Shown: positions 1-7,562 of the stretch, one piece after another
Layout: each line of letters begins with the position of its first letter
Position numbering within the stretch: position 1 is the stretch's first letter
Assembly: GCF_024296665.1 (NCBI RefSeq)
Contig: NZ_CP100762.1
Location: 868,001-932,000, forward strand
Source of the DNA: Salinilacihabitans rarus
GTDB taxonomy: Archaea > Halobacteriota > Halobacteria > Halobacteriales > Natrialbaceae
Reading direction: 5' to 3'
DNA: 64,000 nucleotides
Notes under the pieces: generated by a model
The model's database searches: none
Told to the model about the DNA's origin: nothing
The model's input: only the letters and a program-made list of their open reading frames with translations
Program-made: the position numbers and the translations under genes

Positions 1-1
1 G

Positions 2-844
2 CTCGCTCGTGAACTCAACGTGGGTGTCCTAGGCGTTGACACAAGTGGAGACGTAGAGCCGCTCGAAGTCCCGCGCGTCGTCGGCAACCGGACCTCCGAC
101 GACGCGACCGCCATCCGCTTCCAAGCTACGGCTCAGGGCGTTGCCAACAAGTCCTTCGGGCTGAACCACCCGAAGAATTACCTTGGCGTTCCGCTCGCGC
201 TGTATCACCCTGACGACACCGACGAAGTACTCGCCAAATACGTTGTCCGAGCCACAGACGATGCTCGTCGAGGTGCTGCGTTCCTTGGGCTGATTGAAGA
301 GCGTCCTGATCGTGTTGATCTCACACCACTTGGCGAGGAGGTGGTCCGGTTTGCGTTGAGTCAATACGAATCAGTCGGCGCTGCACTGAACGTCTTTGAA
401 GAGTGGCAGGGTTCACAAAAACGGTTCTCCGACCTGGCCCCAGAGTGGGGATTGCTTACCAGACGGGTGGTCTGGACGTATCCGGCGACGCAGATCCTCG
501 TCGAAGAACTCCAAACGATGCACGATGATGGGATCCACGAACCGTCACTCGTTGACCTTGTTGAGTGGTTGCACATCCATCATCCAACGTTTACAGTCGA
601 ACTGTTTCTGCGCGGAACGGATGACGTCCGGAGCCGAGTGCTTGACGCAGAGGGTAACATTCAGGCGGACGAACTTGTAGACGGAAACGTTTTTCATTCA
701 CCGACGGTCTTCCAGCTGAAAGCGATGCTGTATCACGGCGGAATACTTACCGAGCGAGGTGCGGAGCCTCATCGGCTCACTCCCCAAACTGACGTCTGGC
801 AATTACGCGAACCATTGGATTTCAATCCCTCTAATACTGAGTAG
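2..844 (+). CDS. Hypothetical protein, 5' end outside window (partial)
   Basis: The reading frame is open from base 2 to the TAG at 842-844. The GTG at 20 lies inside what reads as continuous protein, so the true start is probably upstream of the window. About 280 residues are visible. The middle (roughly residues 80-130) and the end (roughly 235-270) look like small winged-helix modules of the kind that end in 'LTPLGEEVV' or 'HRLTPQTDVW'. I recognise no catalytic motif. GC and codon use are visibly lower and more mixed (GAA, AAT, TTT, ATT are common) than in the genes after the tRNA, which fits accessory DNA. The product is unknown. Confidence 0.75.
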   Translation, partial: LARELNVGVLGVDTSGDVEPLEVPRVVGNRTSDDATAIRFQATAQGVANKSFGLNHPKNYLGVPLALYHPDDTDEVLAKYVVRATDDARRGAAFLGLIEERPDRVDLTPLGEEVVRFALSQYESVGAALNVFEEWQGSQKRFSDLAPEWGLLTRRVVWTYPATQILVEELQTMHDDGIHEPSLVDLVEWLHIHHPTFTVELFLRGTDDVRSRVLDAEGNIQADELVDGNVFHSPTVFQLKAMLYHGGILTERGAEPHRLTPQTDVWQLREPLDFNPSNTE

Positions 845-1066
845 CAGAGCAATCCATGATATTAGTCCAACATTATGCAGAATCTGATAGGAGGGTCGTG
901 CGAGATACAACGCGCATATCGGTCACAGCTAAGTAGCTAATCAGCGCCAACTTCGAAGTTCCGGCCTTGTTTAGACGCGCGGAGTGACAGTCTGTTCCTT
1001 TGAGGTGACATGATTGTGCCACCTTTCTGTCACGGACAAACCCACCGGAACGCGGAAAGGAAGGAG

Positions 1067-1141
1067 TGCTCCGACGGGGATTCGAACCCCGGTCATTGCC
1101 TCGAGAGGGCAATATGATTGGCCGGACTACACTATCGGAGC
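1067..1141 (-). tRNA. tRNA-Glu (anticodon CTC)
   Basis: The reverse strand gives a complete cloverleaf. The acceptor arms are GCTCCGA and TCGGAGC with discriminator A. The anticodon stem is TTGCC/GGCAA around the loop CTCTCGA, so the anticodon is CTC and reads GAG. The T arm is CGGGG/CCCCG around TTCGAAT. No CCA is encoded and no intron is visible. Its 3' end faces the lower-GC gene at 2-844, so it is a possible integration site for that DNA. Confidence 0.95.
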
Positions 1142-1224
1142 CCGTCTGACTGCACTCGTCCGTTGTCCGGTACGATGTTTAAGGGTATCGTTTCGGTCCG
1201 GGAATGCAGACCGTTCGCACAGCG

Positions 1225-2370
1225 TCACTCGTCGAACGGCGACTTGGTGGCCTCGGGTTCGAACCCTTCGAGGCTGATGATGTTCTCGCGGCCGACGCGG
1301 AGTTTGCTGATGGTCCCCTCGTCCTCCATGTCCGACAGCAGCATGCTCACCTTCGACTTCGACCAGCCGGTCTCCTCGACGATGTTGACCTGCTTCATCC
1401 GGCCGCCGTTCTCGCGGATGAGTTCGACGACGCGGTCCTCGTCGGTGAGCAGTTCCTCCTCGGAGATGGGATCGGGGTCGGACGCCGCCCGGTCGTCGGC
1501 GGCCTCGGCTCCACCGGCGGGGGCCTCCGGCGGGGAGCCGTCGTCGCCGCGCTCGCGCGAGCGGAACCAGACGAACGCGCCGCCGAGGCCCGCGACGACC
1601 GCGAGCAGGCCGCCGACGAGCAGCCACGAGCGCGACTCCCCGTCGGGGCCGGTCCCGTCGCCGCCCGGGGACGCCGTCGGCTCTTCGAGGACGATCCGGG
1701 GCTGGCCGTCGAGGAACTCCCGCTCGCCTTCCCACGTGATGGAGGTGGCGTCCTCGATCGAGGCGGTGTTGTACTCGGGTTCGGGCAGGGCGCTCGTAAC
1801 GACGAGGTCGTCGCCGGGGACGATCACGAGTTTCTGATCGGCGCCGATGTAGAGGCCGCCGTCGAAGACGTCCCCGACGACGACCCGGCCGTCGTCCTCG
1901 ACCTCGGCGAAGCCGGTCCACGTGAACGACATCTCGACGACCCCCTGCGTGTTGAGCCGCCGTTCGACCCCGGCCGAGCGCTCGAAGTCGGTCGCCTCCA
2001 TCTCCCGGCCGGTCTCCTGTGCGCCGGCGTCGGTGAGCGCCGCGGCCTGCTCGGTGAAGCTGACGTAGAAGTCGGTCTCTTCCTCCTCGAAGCGATCGGC
2101 GAACGTCTCGAAGTTCTCCCGTTCGGTCTCGTTCGTGAGGAGCCGTTCGTGGCGGAACGTCCACTCGGCGGTTCCGTTGCCGTGGACGGTGATCTCGAAA
2201 GTCGTGCTGTCGAACTCCGGGGAGGAGACGGCCGCGGTCCGGTCCGTCGACGTGACAGTCGCCGCGCTCGCTGGCTGGCCGTCGCCGAGGCCGACAGCCG
2301 CGACCGGGCCGCTCGCGCCCGCGACCAGAAGAAAGAGCGCGACGACCCCGGCGAGGACCGACCGATTCAT
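1225..2370 (-). CDS. Membrane-anchored protein with C-terminal winged-helix domain
   Basis: This 381-residue protein starts with a signal peptide (residues 1-25, ending GPVAAVG). An acidic extracytoplasmic domain of about 220 residues follows, then one membrane segment (about 247-268, 'LLVGGLLAVVAGLGGAFVWF'), a low-complexity Ala/Asp linker, and a cytoplasmic winged-helix domain (about 305-370, with 'TGWSKSKVSMLLSDMEDEG'). The layout suggests a one-component regulator that senses something outside the membrane and acts on DNA. Proteins of this plan are common in haloarchaea and carry numbered DUFs. The signal and target are unknown. It is transcribed away from the tRNA. Confidence 0.85.
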   Translation of the reverse strand: MNRSVLAGVVALFLLVAGASGPVAAVGLGDGQPASAATVTSTDRTAAVSSPEFDSTTFEITVHGNGTAEWTFRHERLLTNETERENFETFADRFEEEETDFYVSFTEQAAALTDAGAQETGREMEATDFERSAGVERRLNTQGVVEMSFTWTGFAEVEDDGRVVVGDVFDGGLYIGADQKLVIVPGDDLVVTSALPEPEYNTASIEDATSITWEGEREFLDGQPRIVLEEPTASPGGDGTGPDGESRSWLLVGGLLAVVAGLGGAFVWFRSRERGDDGSPPEAPAGGAEAADDRAASDPDPISEEELLTDEDRVVELIRENGGRMKQVNIVEETGWSKSKVSMLLSDMEDEGTISKLRVGRENIISLEGFEPEATKSPFDE

Positions 2371-2428
2371 TCGTCTACCACTTCGTGCCGCGAGTAAAAG
2401 AGCTTGTGAATGGCCTCCGGCGCGACCA

Positions 2429-3586
2429 CTACGTCCGGTGAACGGTTCCGTCGGTCAGCACGTGCGTCGGCGCCTCCCAGGCGGTCGGATCGTCGAGCGG
2501 GTTCCCGTCGAGGACGACGAGGTCCGCCCGGTAGCCGGCCTCGACGCGGCCGACGTCCGACAGGCCGAGCAGCGAGGCGGCCTCGACGGTGGCTGCCTCG
2601 AGCGCCGCCGCCGGCGAGAGGCCGTGGTCGACGAGGTACCCGAGTTCCGCGGGGATCGAGCCGAACTCGTTGAACGGCGTGCCGGCGTCGGTCCCCATCG
2701 CGATCCGGACGCCCGCCTCGCGGGCGTGGTCGAAGGCCTCGTCGAACGCGTCGAGCGCGGTCTCGGCCTTCGCGACGGCCTCCGCGGGGATGCCCGCGTC
2801 GCTCCCGGCGTCGACGATGGAGTGGAGCGCGCTCGCCGTCGGCACCCATCGGGTGCCACGCTCGGCGAGCAGGTCGGCGGCCGCCCGGTCCATGAACGTC
2901 CCGTGTTCGACGCTGTCGATCCCCGCCTCCGCGACGGCGACGATCCCCTCGCGGCCGTGGGCGTGGGCGGCCGACGGCACGTCGGCGGCGTCGGCGACAG
3001 CGGCCGCGGCGTCGAGTTCCGCGCGGGTCAACTCGGGCGCGCCGGTGCGCGTCCCGGGCGTCAGGACGCCCCCGGTCGCGATGCACTTGACGACGTCGGC
3101 GCCGCGTTTGAGCTGTTCTCGCGCGGCCGCGCGAACCTCGTCGGCGCCGTCGGCCTCGCGGCCGAACCAGTGGCCGTGACCGCCCGTCATGGTGACGGCC
3201 TCGCCGGCGGCGACCACCCGCGGGCCGGGGATGGTGCCGTCGGCGACGGCGCGGCCGGCGTCGACGGCCATCGACCCCCAGCTTCCGAGGTCGCGGACCG
3301 TCGTGACGCCCGCGTCGAGCGCCCGCCGGAGGTTCGCCGCGACCCGGTAGGCCCCGGCGTACGGGCTCTCGGTGCGGTAGGTCGAGACGTCGGGCCGGCC
3401 GTCGAACGCGAGGTGGACGTGTGTGTCGATCAGACCGGGCGCGACGAACCGGTCGGAGACGTCGAGTTCGCGGTCGGGGTCGGCGTCGACGTCGCCGACG
3501 GCCGCGATCGATCCGCCCTCGACCGCCACGTCGGCGGTCCGTGCGCCGTCGGCGTCGACGACCGTCCCGCCGCGGAGTACGAGCAT
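2429..3586 (-). CDS. Amidohydrolase family protein (imidazolonepropionase-like)
   Basis: The 385-residue protein has the standard metal-dependent amidohydrolase layout. An N-terminal beta sandwich ('LRGGTVVDADG') leads to the first metal site (APGLIDTHVHL, near residue 50). There are further His residues in 'SAAHAHGREG' and 'VEHGTFMDR', and the late Asp in 'IAMGTDAGTP'. The C-terminal strand 'GYRADLVVLDGNPLDD' closes the sandwich. Relatives act on cyclic amides, Xaa-Pro dipeptides or other C-N bonds, and the substrate cannot be told from sequence. It is divergent from the MBL-fold gene across a 108-base gap. Confidence 0.9.
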   Translation of the reverse strand: MLVLRGGTVVDADGARTADVAVEGGSIAAVGDVDADPDRELDVSDRFVAPGLIDTHVHLAFDGRPDVSTYRTESPYAGAYRVAANLRRALDAGVTTVRDLGSWGSMAVDAGRAVADGTIPGPRVVAAGEAVTMTGGHGHWFGREADGADEVRAAAREQLKRGADVVKCIATGGVLTPGTRTGAPELTRAELDAAAAVADAADVPSAAHAHGREGIVAVAEAGIDSVEHGTFMDRAAADLLAERGTRWVPTASALHSIVDAGSDAGIPAEAVAKAETALDAFDEAFDHAREAGVRIAMGTDAGTPFNEFGSIPAELGYLVDHGLSPAAALEAATVEAASLLGLSDVGRVEAGYRADLVVLDGNPLDDPTAWEAPTHVLTDGTVHRT

Positions 3587-3694
3587 GGATCACACAGTAC
3601 GCGCGGGCGACAAAATACTCCCGGCTGACGCCGGCGCCGGCACCGACGCCGACGTGTCGACACCGACAAACCCCCGGGTTCCGTACCGGTGGCT

Positions 3695-4273
3695 ATGATC
3701 TCGAACGTGGCCCAGGGCGTTCGGGCGTTCACGAGCAACGTCTTCCTCGTCGGCGGCGACCGGCCCGTGCTGGTCGACCCCGGGGCGAACTTCGACGTCG
3801 TCGAGCGACTCGACTCGCGCGTCGACGACCTCGACGCGGTCGTACTCACCCACACCCACCCGGATCACGTGGGGAACCTCGCGGCGGTGAAAGGGGCCTT
3901 CGACGTCGAAGCGTGGGGGTTCGACCCGTCGATCGACGGCGTCGACCGCGCGGTCGACGACGAGGAGACGGTCCGGCTTGGCGACCACGAGTACGTCGCC
4001 CTCCACACTCCCGGCCACAAGGACGACCACCTCTGTTTCTACGCCGAGGAGCCGGGAATCCTGTTCGCGGGCGACCTCGTCTTCCAGAACGGCGGTTTCG
4101 GTCGGACGGACCTCCCCGAGGGCGACCGGGAGACGCTGATCCGGAGCATCGACCGCGTGCTCGACCGTATCGACCCCGACCTCGCCGAACTCCACACCGG
4201 CCACGGCCCGAGCGTGACCACCGACCCCTACGGCCACGTCGAACTCGCGGCCCGGATGGCCCGGCAGACCTAG
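3695..4273 (+). CDS. MBL-fold metallo-hydrolase
   Basis: A 192-residue single-domain metallo-beta-lactamase-fold hydrolase. The zinc motif THTHPDHVG is complete. Further ligands are seen in 'LHTPGHKDDHL' and 'LFAGDLVF', and the closing His in 'ELHTGHGP'. Size and motifs resemble the glyoxalase II-like group, but the substrate is not certain. I chose the ATG at 3695. A GTG six bases upstream would add two residues. Its TAG stop lies in a CTAG shared with the convergent ATPase gene, so the two genes overlap by four bases. Confidence 0.9.
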   Translation: MISNVAQGVRAFTSNVFLVGGDRPVLVDPGANFDVVERLDSRVDDLDAVVLTHTHPDHVGNLAAVKGAFDVEAWGFDPSIDGVDRAVDDEETVRLGDHEYVALHTPGHKDDHLCFYAEEPGILFAGDLVFQNGGFGRTDLPEGDRETLIRSIDRVLDRIDPDLAELHTGHGPSVTTDPYGHVELAARMARQT

Positions 4274-5094
4274 CGGCCGGCGACTTCGAGCATCGCGTCG
4301 TAGGCGTCCGCGTACGCCCGCGCGACGCGCTCCGGGTCGCGCCGGTCGTCGCTCCCCAGCGGCGGGAGGGGGACGCGTGCGACGGGGTCGAGGTAGTCGA
4401 TCACGTCCGGCACCCGCTTCTCGAGGCGGCCGTCCTGCGGGCTCGATCGGGCGACCTCGCAGGCGCGCCAGTAGCGGTCGCCGCGGTAGATCCGCGCCCG
4501 CCGGGGTTCGACGACGGCGACGGCCGCCACGCGGGCGGGATCGAGCGACCGGAGCGGACGGGCGACGTCGCCGTAGGACTCGACGACCGCGAGGTCGGCC
4601 GCCTCGACCTCGGCGGCCAGCGCGTCGAGCGCGGGGGCGTGGCGTCGCTCGACGGCCGCGTTCAGTTCGTCGACGGTCTCGACGGCGTCGGCCGCCCCGA
4701 GCGGCAACCGTTCCTCGACGGCGGCCGGGAGGTCGGCCGTCGCGTTGACGACGTACGTCTCCTCGCCGGGCCGGCCGATGCGGTCGACGACGAACTCCCG
4801 GTCGGACCGGCCGAGCAGCCCCGTGCCGCCGTCCGGCGCCGGCTGCCAGAGCCGGTGGACGGGGTTGAGCGCCTCCGGCTCCCGGCCCCGACCCTCCGCG
4901 GCGGCGAGTCGCGCGGCGTCCTTGCCGTAGAGGCGGCCGTCGGCGAGCGCGCGCCGGCAGTCGTCGTGGTCGAACCAGAAGTCGTTGCCGGCCCGGGGCT
5001 TGTAGCCCGCGCCGCCGACCCGTTCGAGCAGGCCGACCGAGAAGGTGGTCTTGCCGGCGTCGACGCGGTCCGCGCCGGCGACGAGGAAGATCAT
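4270..5094 (-). CDS. Predicted P-loop ATPase
   Basis: The 274-residue protein begins MIFLVAGADRVDAGKTTF, a Walker A-like loop (GADRVDAGKTT) at the extreme N terminus, which fixes the start. A longer in-frame start at 5175 would only add an Arg-rich tail read from the previous gene. The fold resembles dethiobiotin-synthetase or MinD-like P-loop enzymes, with 'DLAVVESYGD' as a probable Walker B/switch segment near residue 180. The start codon overlaps the stop of the 90-residue gene upstream (ATGA), so the pair is translationally coupled. Substrate or partner is unknown. Confidence 0.8.
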   Translation of the reverse strand: MIFLVAGADRVDAGKTTFSVGLLERVGGAGYKPRAGNDFWFDHDDCRRALADGRLYGKDAARLAAAEGRGREPEALNPVHRLWQPAPDGGTGLLGRSDREFVVDRIGRPGEETYVVNATADLPAAVEERLPLGAADAVETVDELNAAVERRHAPALDALAAEVEAADLAVVESYGDVARPLRSLDPARVAAVAVVEPRRARIYRGDRYWRACEVARSSPQDGRLEKRVPDVIDYLDPVARVPLPPLGSDDRRDPERVARAYADAYDAMLEVAGR

Positions 5095-5357
5095 TCTTTC
5101 AGGCCGTAGAAGCCGGGTTCGTCGTCGCTGCGCGGTTCGGCGACGACGAGGTCGTCCGCGTTCGTCATGATCCACGGGATCGCCCAGTCGAGCAGGACGT
5201 CCTCGGTCTCGCGGTCGATGTCGGCGTCGGGGTCGAGCCCCTGCAGCAGGCGCGCGATCTCGTAGACGGTGTACATCCGGTCGCCCTCGAGCAGTTCGTC
5301 GGCCGTGTAGAAGTCACAGGGGTGTAGCTGGTCGAACTCGTCTTTCGAGACTGGCAT
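5091..5357 (-). CDS. Conserved small haloarchaeal protein (DUF5827-like)
   Basis: An 88-residue acidic protein beginning MPVSKDEFDQLHPCDFY. An ATG two codons upstream (5363) is an alternative start. It contains a helical 'MYTVYEIARLLQGLD' segment and 'LLDWAIPWIM'. I recall this as a haloarchaeal domain of unknown function (DUF5827), from memory only. A TATA-like GTTTAGGG lies about 27 bases upstream of the start region, which suits a leaderless transcript. It is coupled to the P-loop ATPase through an ATGA overlap, so the two may work together. Confidence 0.8.
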   Translation of the reverse strand: MPVSKDEFDQLHPCDFYTADELLEGDRMYTVYEIARLLQGLDPDADIDRETEDVLLDWAIPWIMTNADDLVVAEPRSDDEPGFYGLKE

Positions 5358-5626
5358 ACCCATCGATACCCCCGTGAGGTCCCTAAACGGTGCGGTTTCG
5401 ACGCCTCACCGTCGGGCTCGCTCGATCCGGACGAGCCCGTCGTTCCACACTCGGAGCAGCGGTTCTTCGTCTCGTACGTGCACCCACAGACCGGACAGCG
5501 GAGGACCGGTCCGTCCCAGCGCCGTCACCGCCTCGATCGGCCCCGCACCCGATCGACCGAAGGGGTCGATCCAGCGAGTGGGAATCACGGGTCATCATTA
5601 TTCACGTCCGTTTCCTTCCCCCGCGT

Positions 5627-7546
5627 ATGGGCTACTGGAAACGGCTCCTCGAAGTCGACCTGACCGGCGGCGACCACGGGACGGAACCGCTCTCGGAGGA
5701 GTTCGTCCGGACGTATCTGGGCGGGGCGGGCTTTACGACGCGGCTCCTCTACGACGAGGTCGGCCCCGACGTCGACCCGCTCGACCCGGAGAACGTCCTG
5801 GCGATCGCGCCGGGACTGCTCGTCGGCCCGTCGGTGCCGACGGGATCGAAGACGACCTTCGGGTTCAAGTCCCCGCTGACCGGCGGTTACGGCAAGTCGC
5901 TGGTCGGCGCGAAGATGGGCGACCAGCTAAAACGCGCGGGCTACGACGCGCTCGTCGTGAAAGGGGCCTGCGAGGGGCCCTCCGTCCTCGTCGTCGACGA
6001 CGAGGAGGTGCGCATCGAACCGGCCGACGACCTCTGGGGGCTCGACACGCGGGAGACCCACGAGCGCCTCGAAGAACGGTACGGCTCCGGCGTCCGGTCG
6101 GCGGTGATCGGCCCGGCCGGCGAGGCGGAGTCGCGCATCTCGATGATCGAGTGCGAGGACCGACAGGCCGGCCGCGGCGGCCCGGGCGCGGTCATGGGCT
6201 CGAAGAACCTCAAGGCGATCGCCGTCAGGGGCTCGAAGGACGTCCCCGTCGCCCGGCCCGAGGAACTCGAGGAGCTAAACCGGAAGTGGCGCCTCGAGAC
6301 GACCGGCCGCGGCGAGATCGAGATTTCGGGGACGGGCGACGCCTCGGTGGACGTCCAGTACGGCACCGGGGAGGCCTTGGACGCGAAGAACACCGCCCTC
6401 GGGATCTTCCCGACGCGCAACTGGCAGTCGGGGTACTTCGAGCGGGCCTACGAACGTCTCGACGATCGGTCGGCGGACCGCATCTCTATCGACCCCCGCC
6501 ACTGGACCGAGGAGTACGTCGAGACCAAGCGGCCCTGTCCGTACTGTAGCAAACCCTGCAGCCAGTGGTTCGAGGCCGAGGACACTGCGTACGGCGACGT
6601 CGCCGTCGACGGGCCCGAGTACGAGACCCAGTACGCCCTCGGGGGCAACGTCGAGGTCGACGACATCGAGGCCGTCGCGAAGGCCAACGAGATCTGCGAC
6701 CGCCTCGGTCTGGACACCATCGACGCGGGCAACGCCATCGCGTGGGCCATGGAGGCCGCCGAACGGGGGCTACTCGACGAGTTCGACGCCGACGTCGAAC
6801 TCGAATTCGGGAACGCGGAAACCGTCCTCGAACTCCTCCGGCGGATGGGCCGCGGCGAGGGCGACCTCGGCGAGTTGCTGATGGACGGGCACGTGCGGGC
6901 GGCCCGGCGGGTCGGCGCCGGCGAGGAGTTCGCCGTCCACGTGAAAAACCAGTCGCCGGCCGGCTTCGAGCCCCGCGGCATCAAGGGGATGGCCCTCGCC
7001 TTCGGCGTCTCACCGCGCGGGGCCGACCACCTCACCTCCTGCCTGTACGCCCTCGAGATGAACGGGAACTTCTGGGAGTTCGAGAACTACGACCGGACCC
7101 GGATGGACGGGAAGGCTCTGGCGCTGAAGTCGATGGAGGACCTGATGGCGGTCTACGACGCCACCGGGATCTGCAAGTTCACCCGCGGGCTCACCCTCGC
7201 GGAGGGGGTCCGCGAACTGGTCAACGCCATGACCGGCTTCGACCTCACCCGCTCGGAACTGCTCACCGCCGGCGAACGAACCTACAACCTCTCGAAGGCG
7301 TTCAACGTCCGCGAGGGGTTCGGCCGCGAGGACGACCGGCTACCGCCGCGGTTCACCGAGCCGGTTCCCAACGGCCCGAACGAGGGCGAATCGATCGACG
7401 AGGAGCGCTACGAGCGGGAACTCGACCGGTACTACACCGCCCGCGGCTGGAACGTCGAGGGAGTGCCGCTGGCCGAGACCCTCGCGGAACTCGACCTCCC
7501 CGACGTGGCCGAAGCGGTGGGCGTGACGAACGAACTCCGGGCGTAG
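5627..7546 (+). CDS. aor: Aldehyde ferredoxin oxidoreductase (tungsten pterin family)
   Basis: A 639-residue member of the AOR family, which oxidises aldehydes to acids with ferredoxin as acceptor, using a tungsten bis-pterin cofactor and a 4Fe-4S cluster. The N-terminal domain shows 'YLGGAGFTTRLLYDEV' and the pterin-binding 'GRGGPGAVMGSKNLKAI'. The cluster ligands are complete: C304, C307 and C311 in CPYCSKPC, and C516 in TGICKF. Length matches the family. The start MGYWKRLLEVDLTGG is the family start, and the upstream extension to 5390 is not coding-like. The physiological aldehyde is not evident. The D-lactate-type dehydrogenase converges on it. Confidence 0.95.
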   Translation: MGYWKRLLEVDLTGGDHGTEPLSEEFVRTYLGGAGFTTRLLYDEVGPDVDPLDPENVLAIAPGLLVGPSVPTGSKTTFGFKSPLTGGYGKSLVGAKMGDQLKRAGYDALVVKGACEGPSVLVVDDEEVRIEPADDLWGLDTRETHERLEERYGSGVRSAVIGPAGEAESRISMIECEDRQAGRGGPGAVMGSKNLKAIAVRGSKDVPVARPEELEELNRKWRLETTGRGEIEISGTGDASVDVQYGTGEALDAKNTALGIFPTRNWQSGYFERAYERLDDRSADRISIDPRHWTEEYVETKRPCPYCSKPCSQWFEAEDTAYGDVAVDGPEYETQYALGGNVEVDDIEAVAKANEICDRLGLDTIDAGNAIAWAMEAAERGLLDEFDADVELEFGNAETVLELLRRMGRGEGDLGELLMDGHVRAARRVGAGEEFAVHVKNQSPAGFEPRGIKGMALAFGVSPRGADHLTSCLYALEMNGNFWEFENYDRTRMDGKALALKSMEDLMAVYDATGICKFTRGLTLAEGVRELVNAMTGFDLTRSELLTAGERTYNLSKAFNVREGFGREDDRLPPRFTEPVPNGPNEGESIDEERYERELDRYYTARGWNVEGVPLAETLAELDLPDVAEAVGVTNELRA

Positions 7547-7562
7547 GCCCCCGGTGGCCGAC

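Noticed and set aside
1254-1266. GGGTTCGAACCC palindrome resembling a tRNA T arm
   Set aside because: It lies inside the coding sequence of the winged-helix membrane protein (segment 'EGFEPEA') and no cloverleaf can be built around it.
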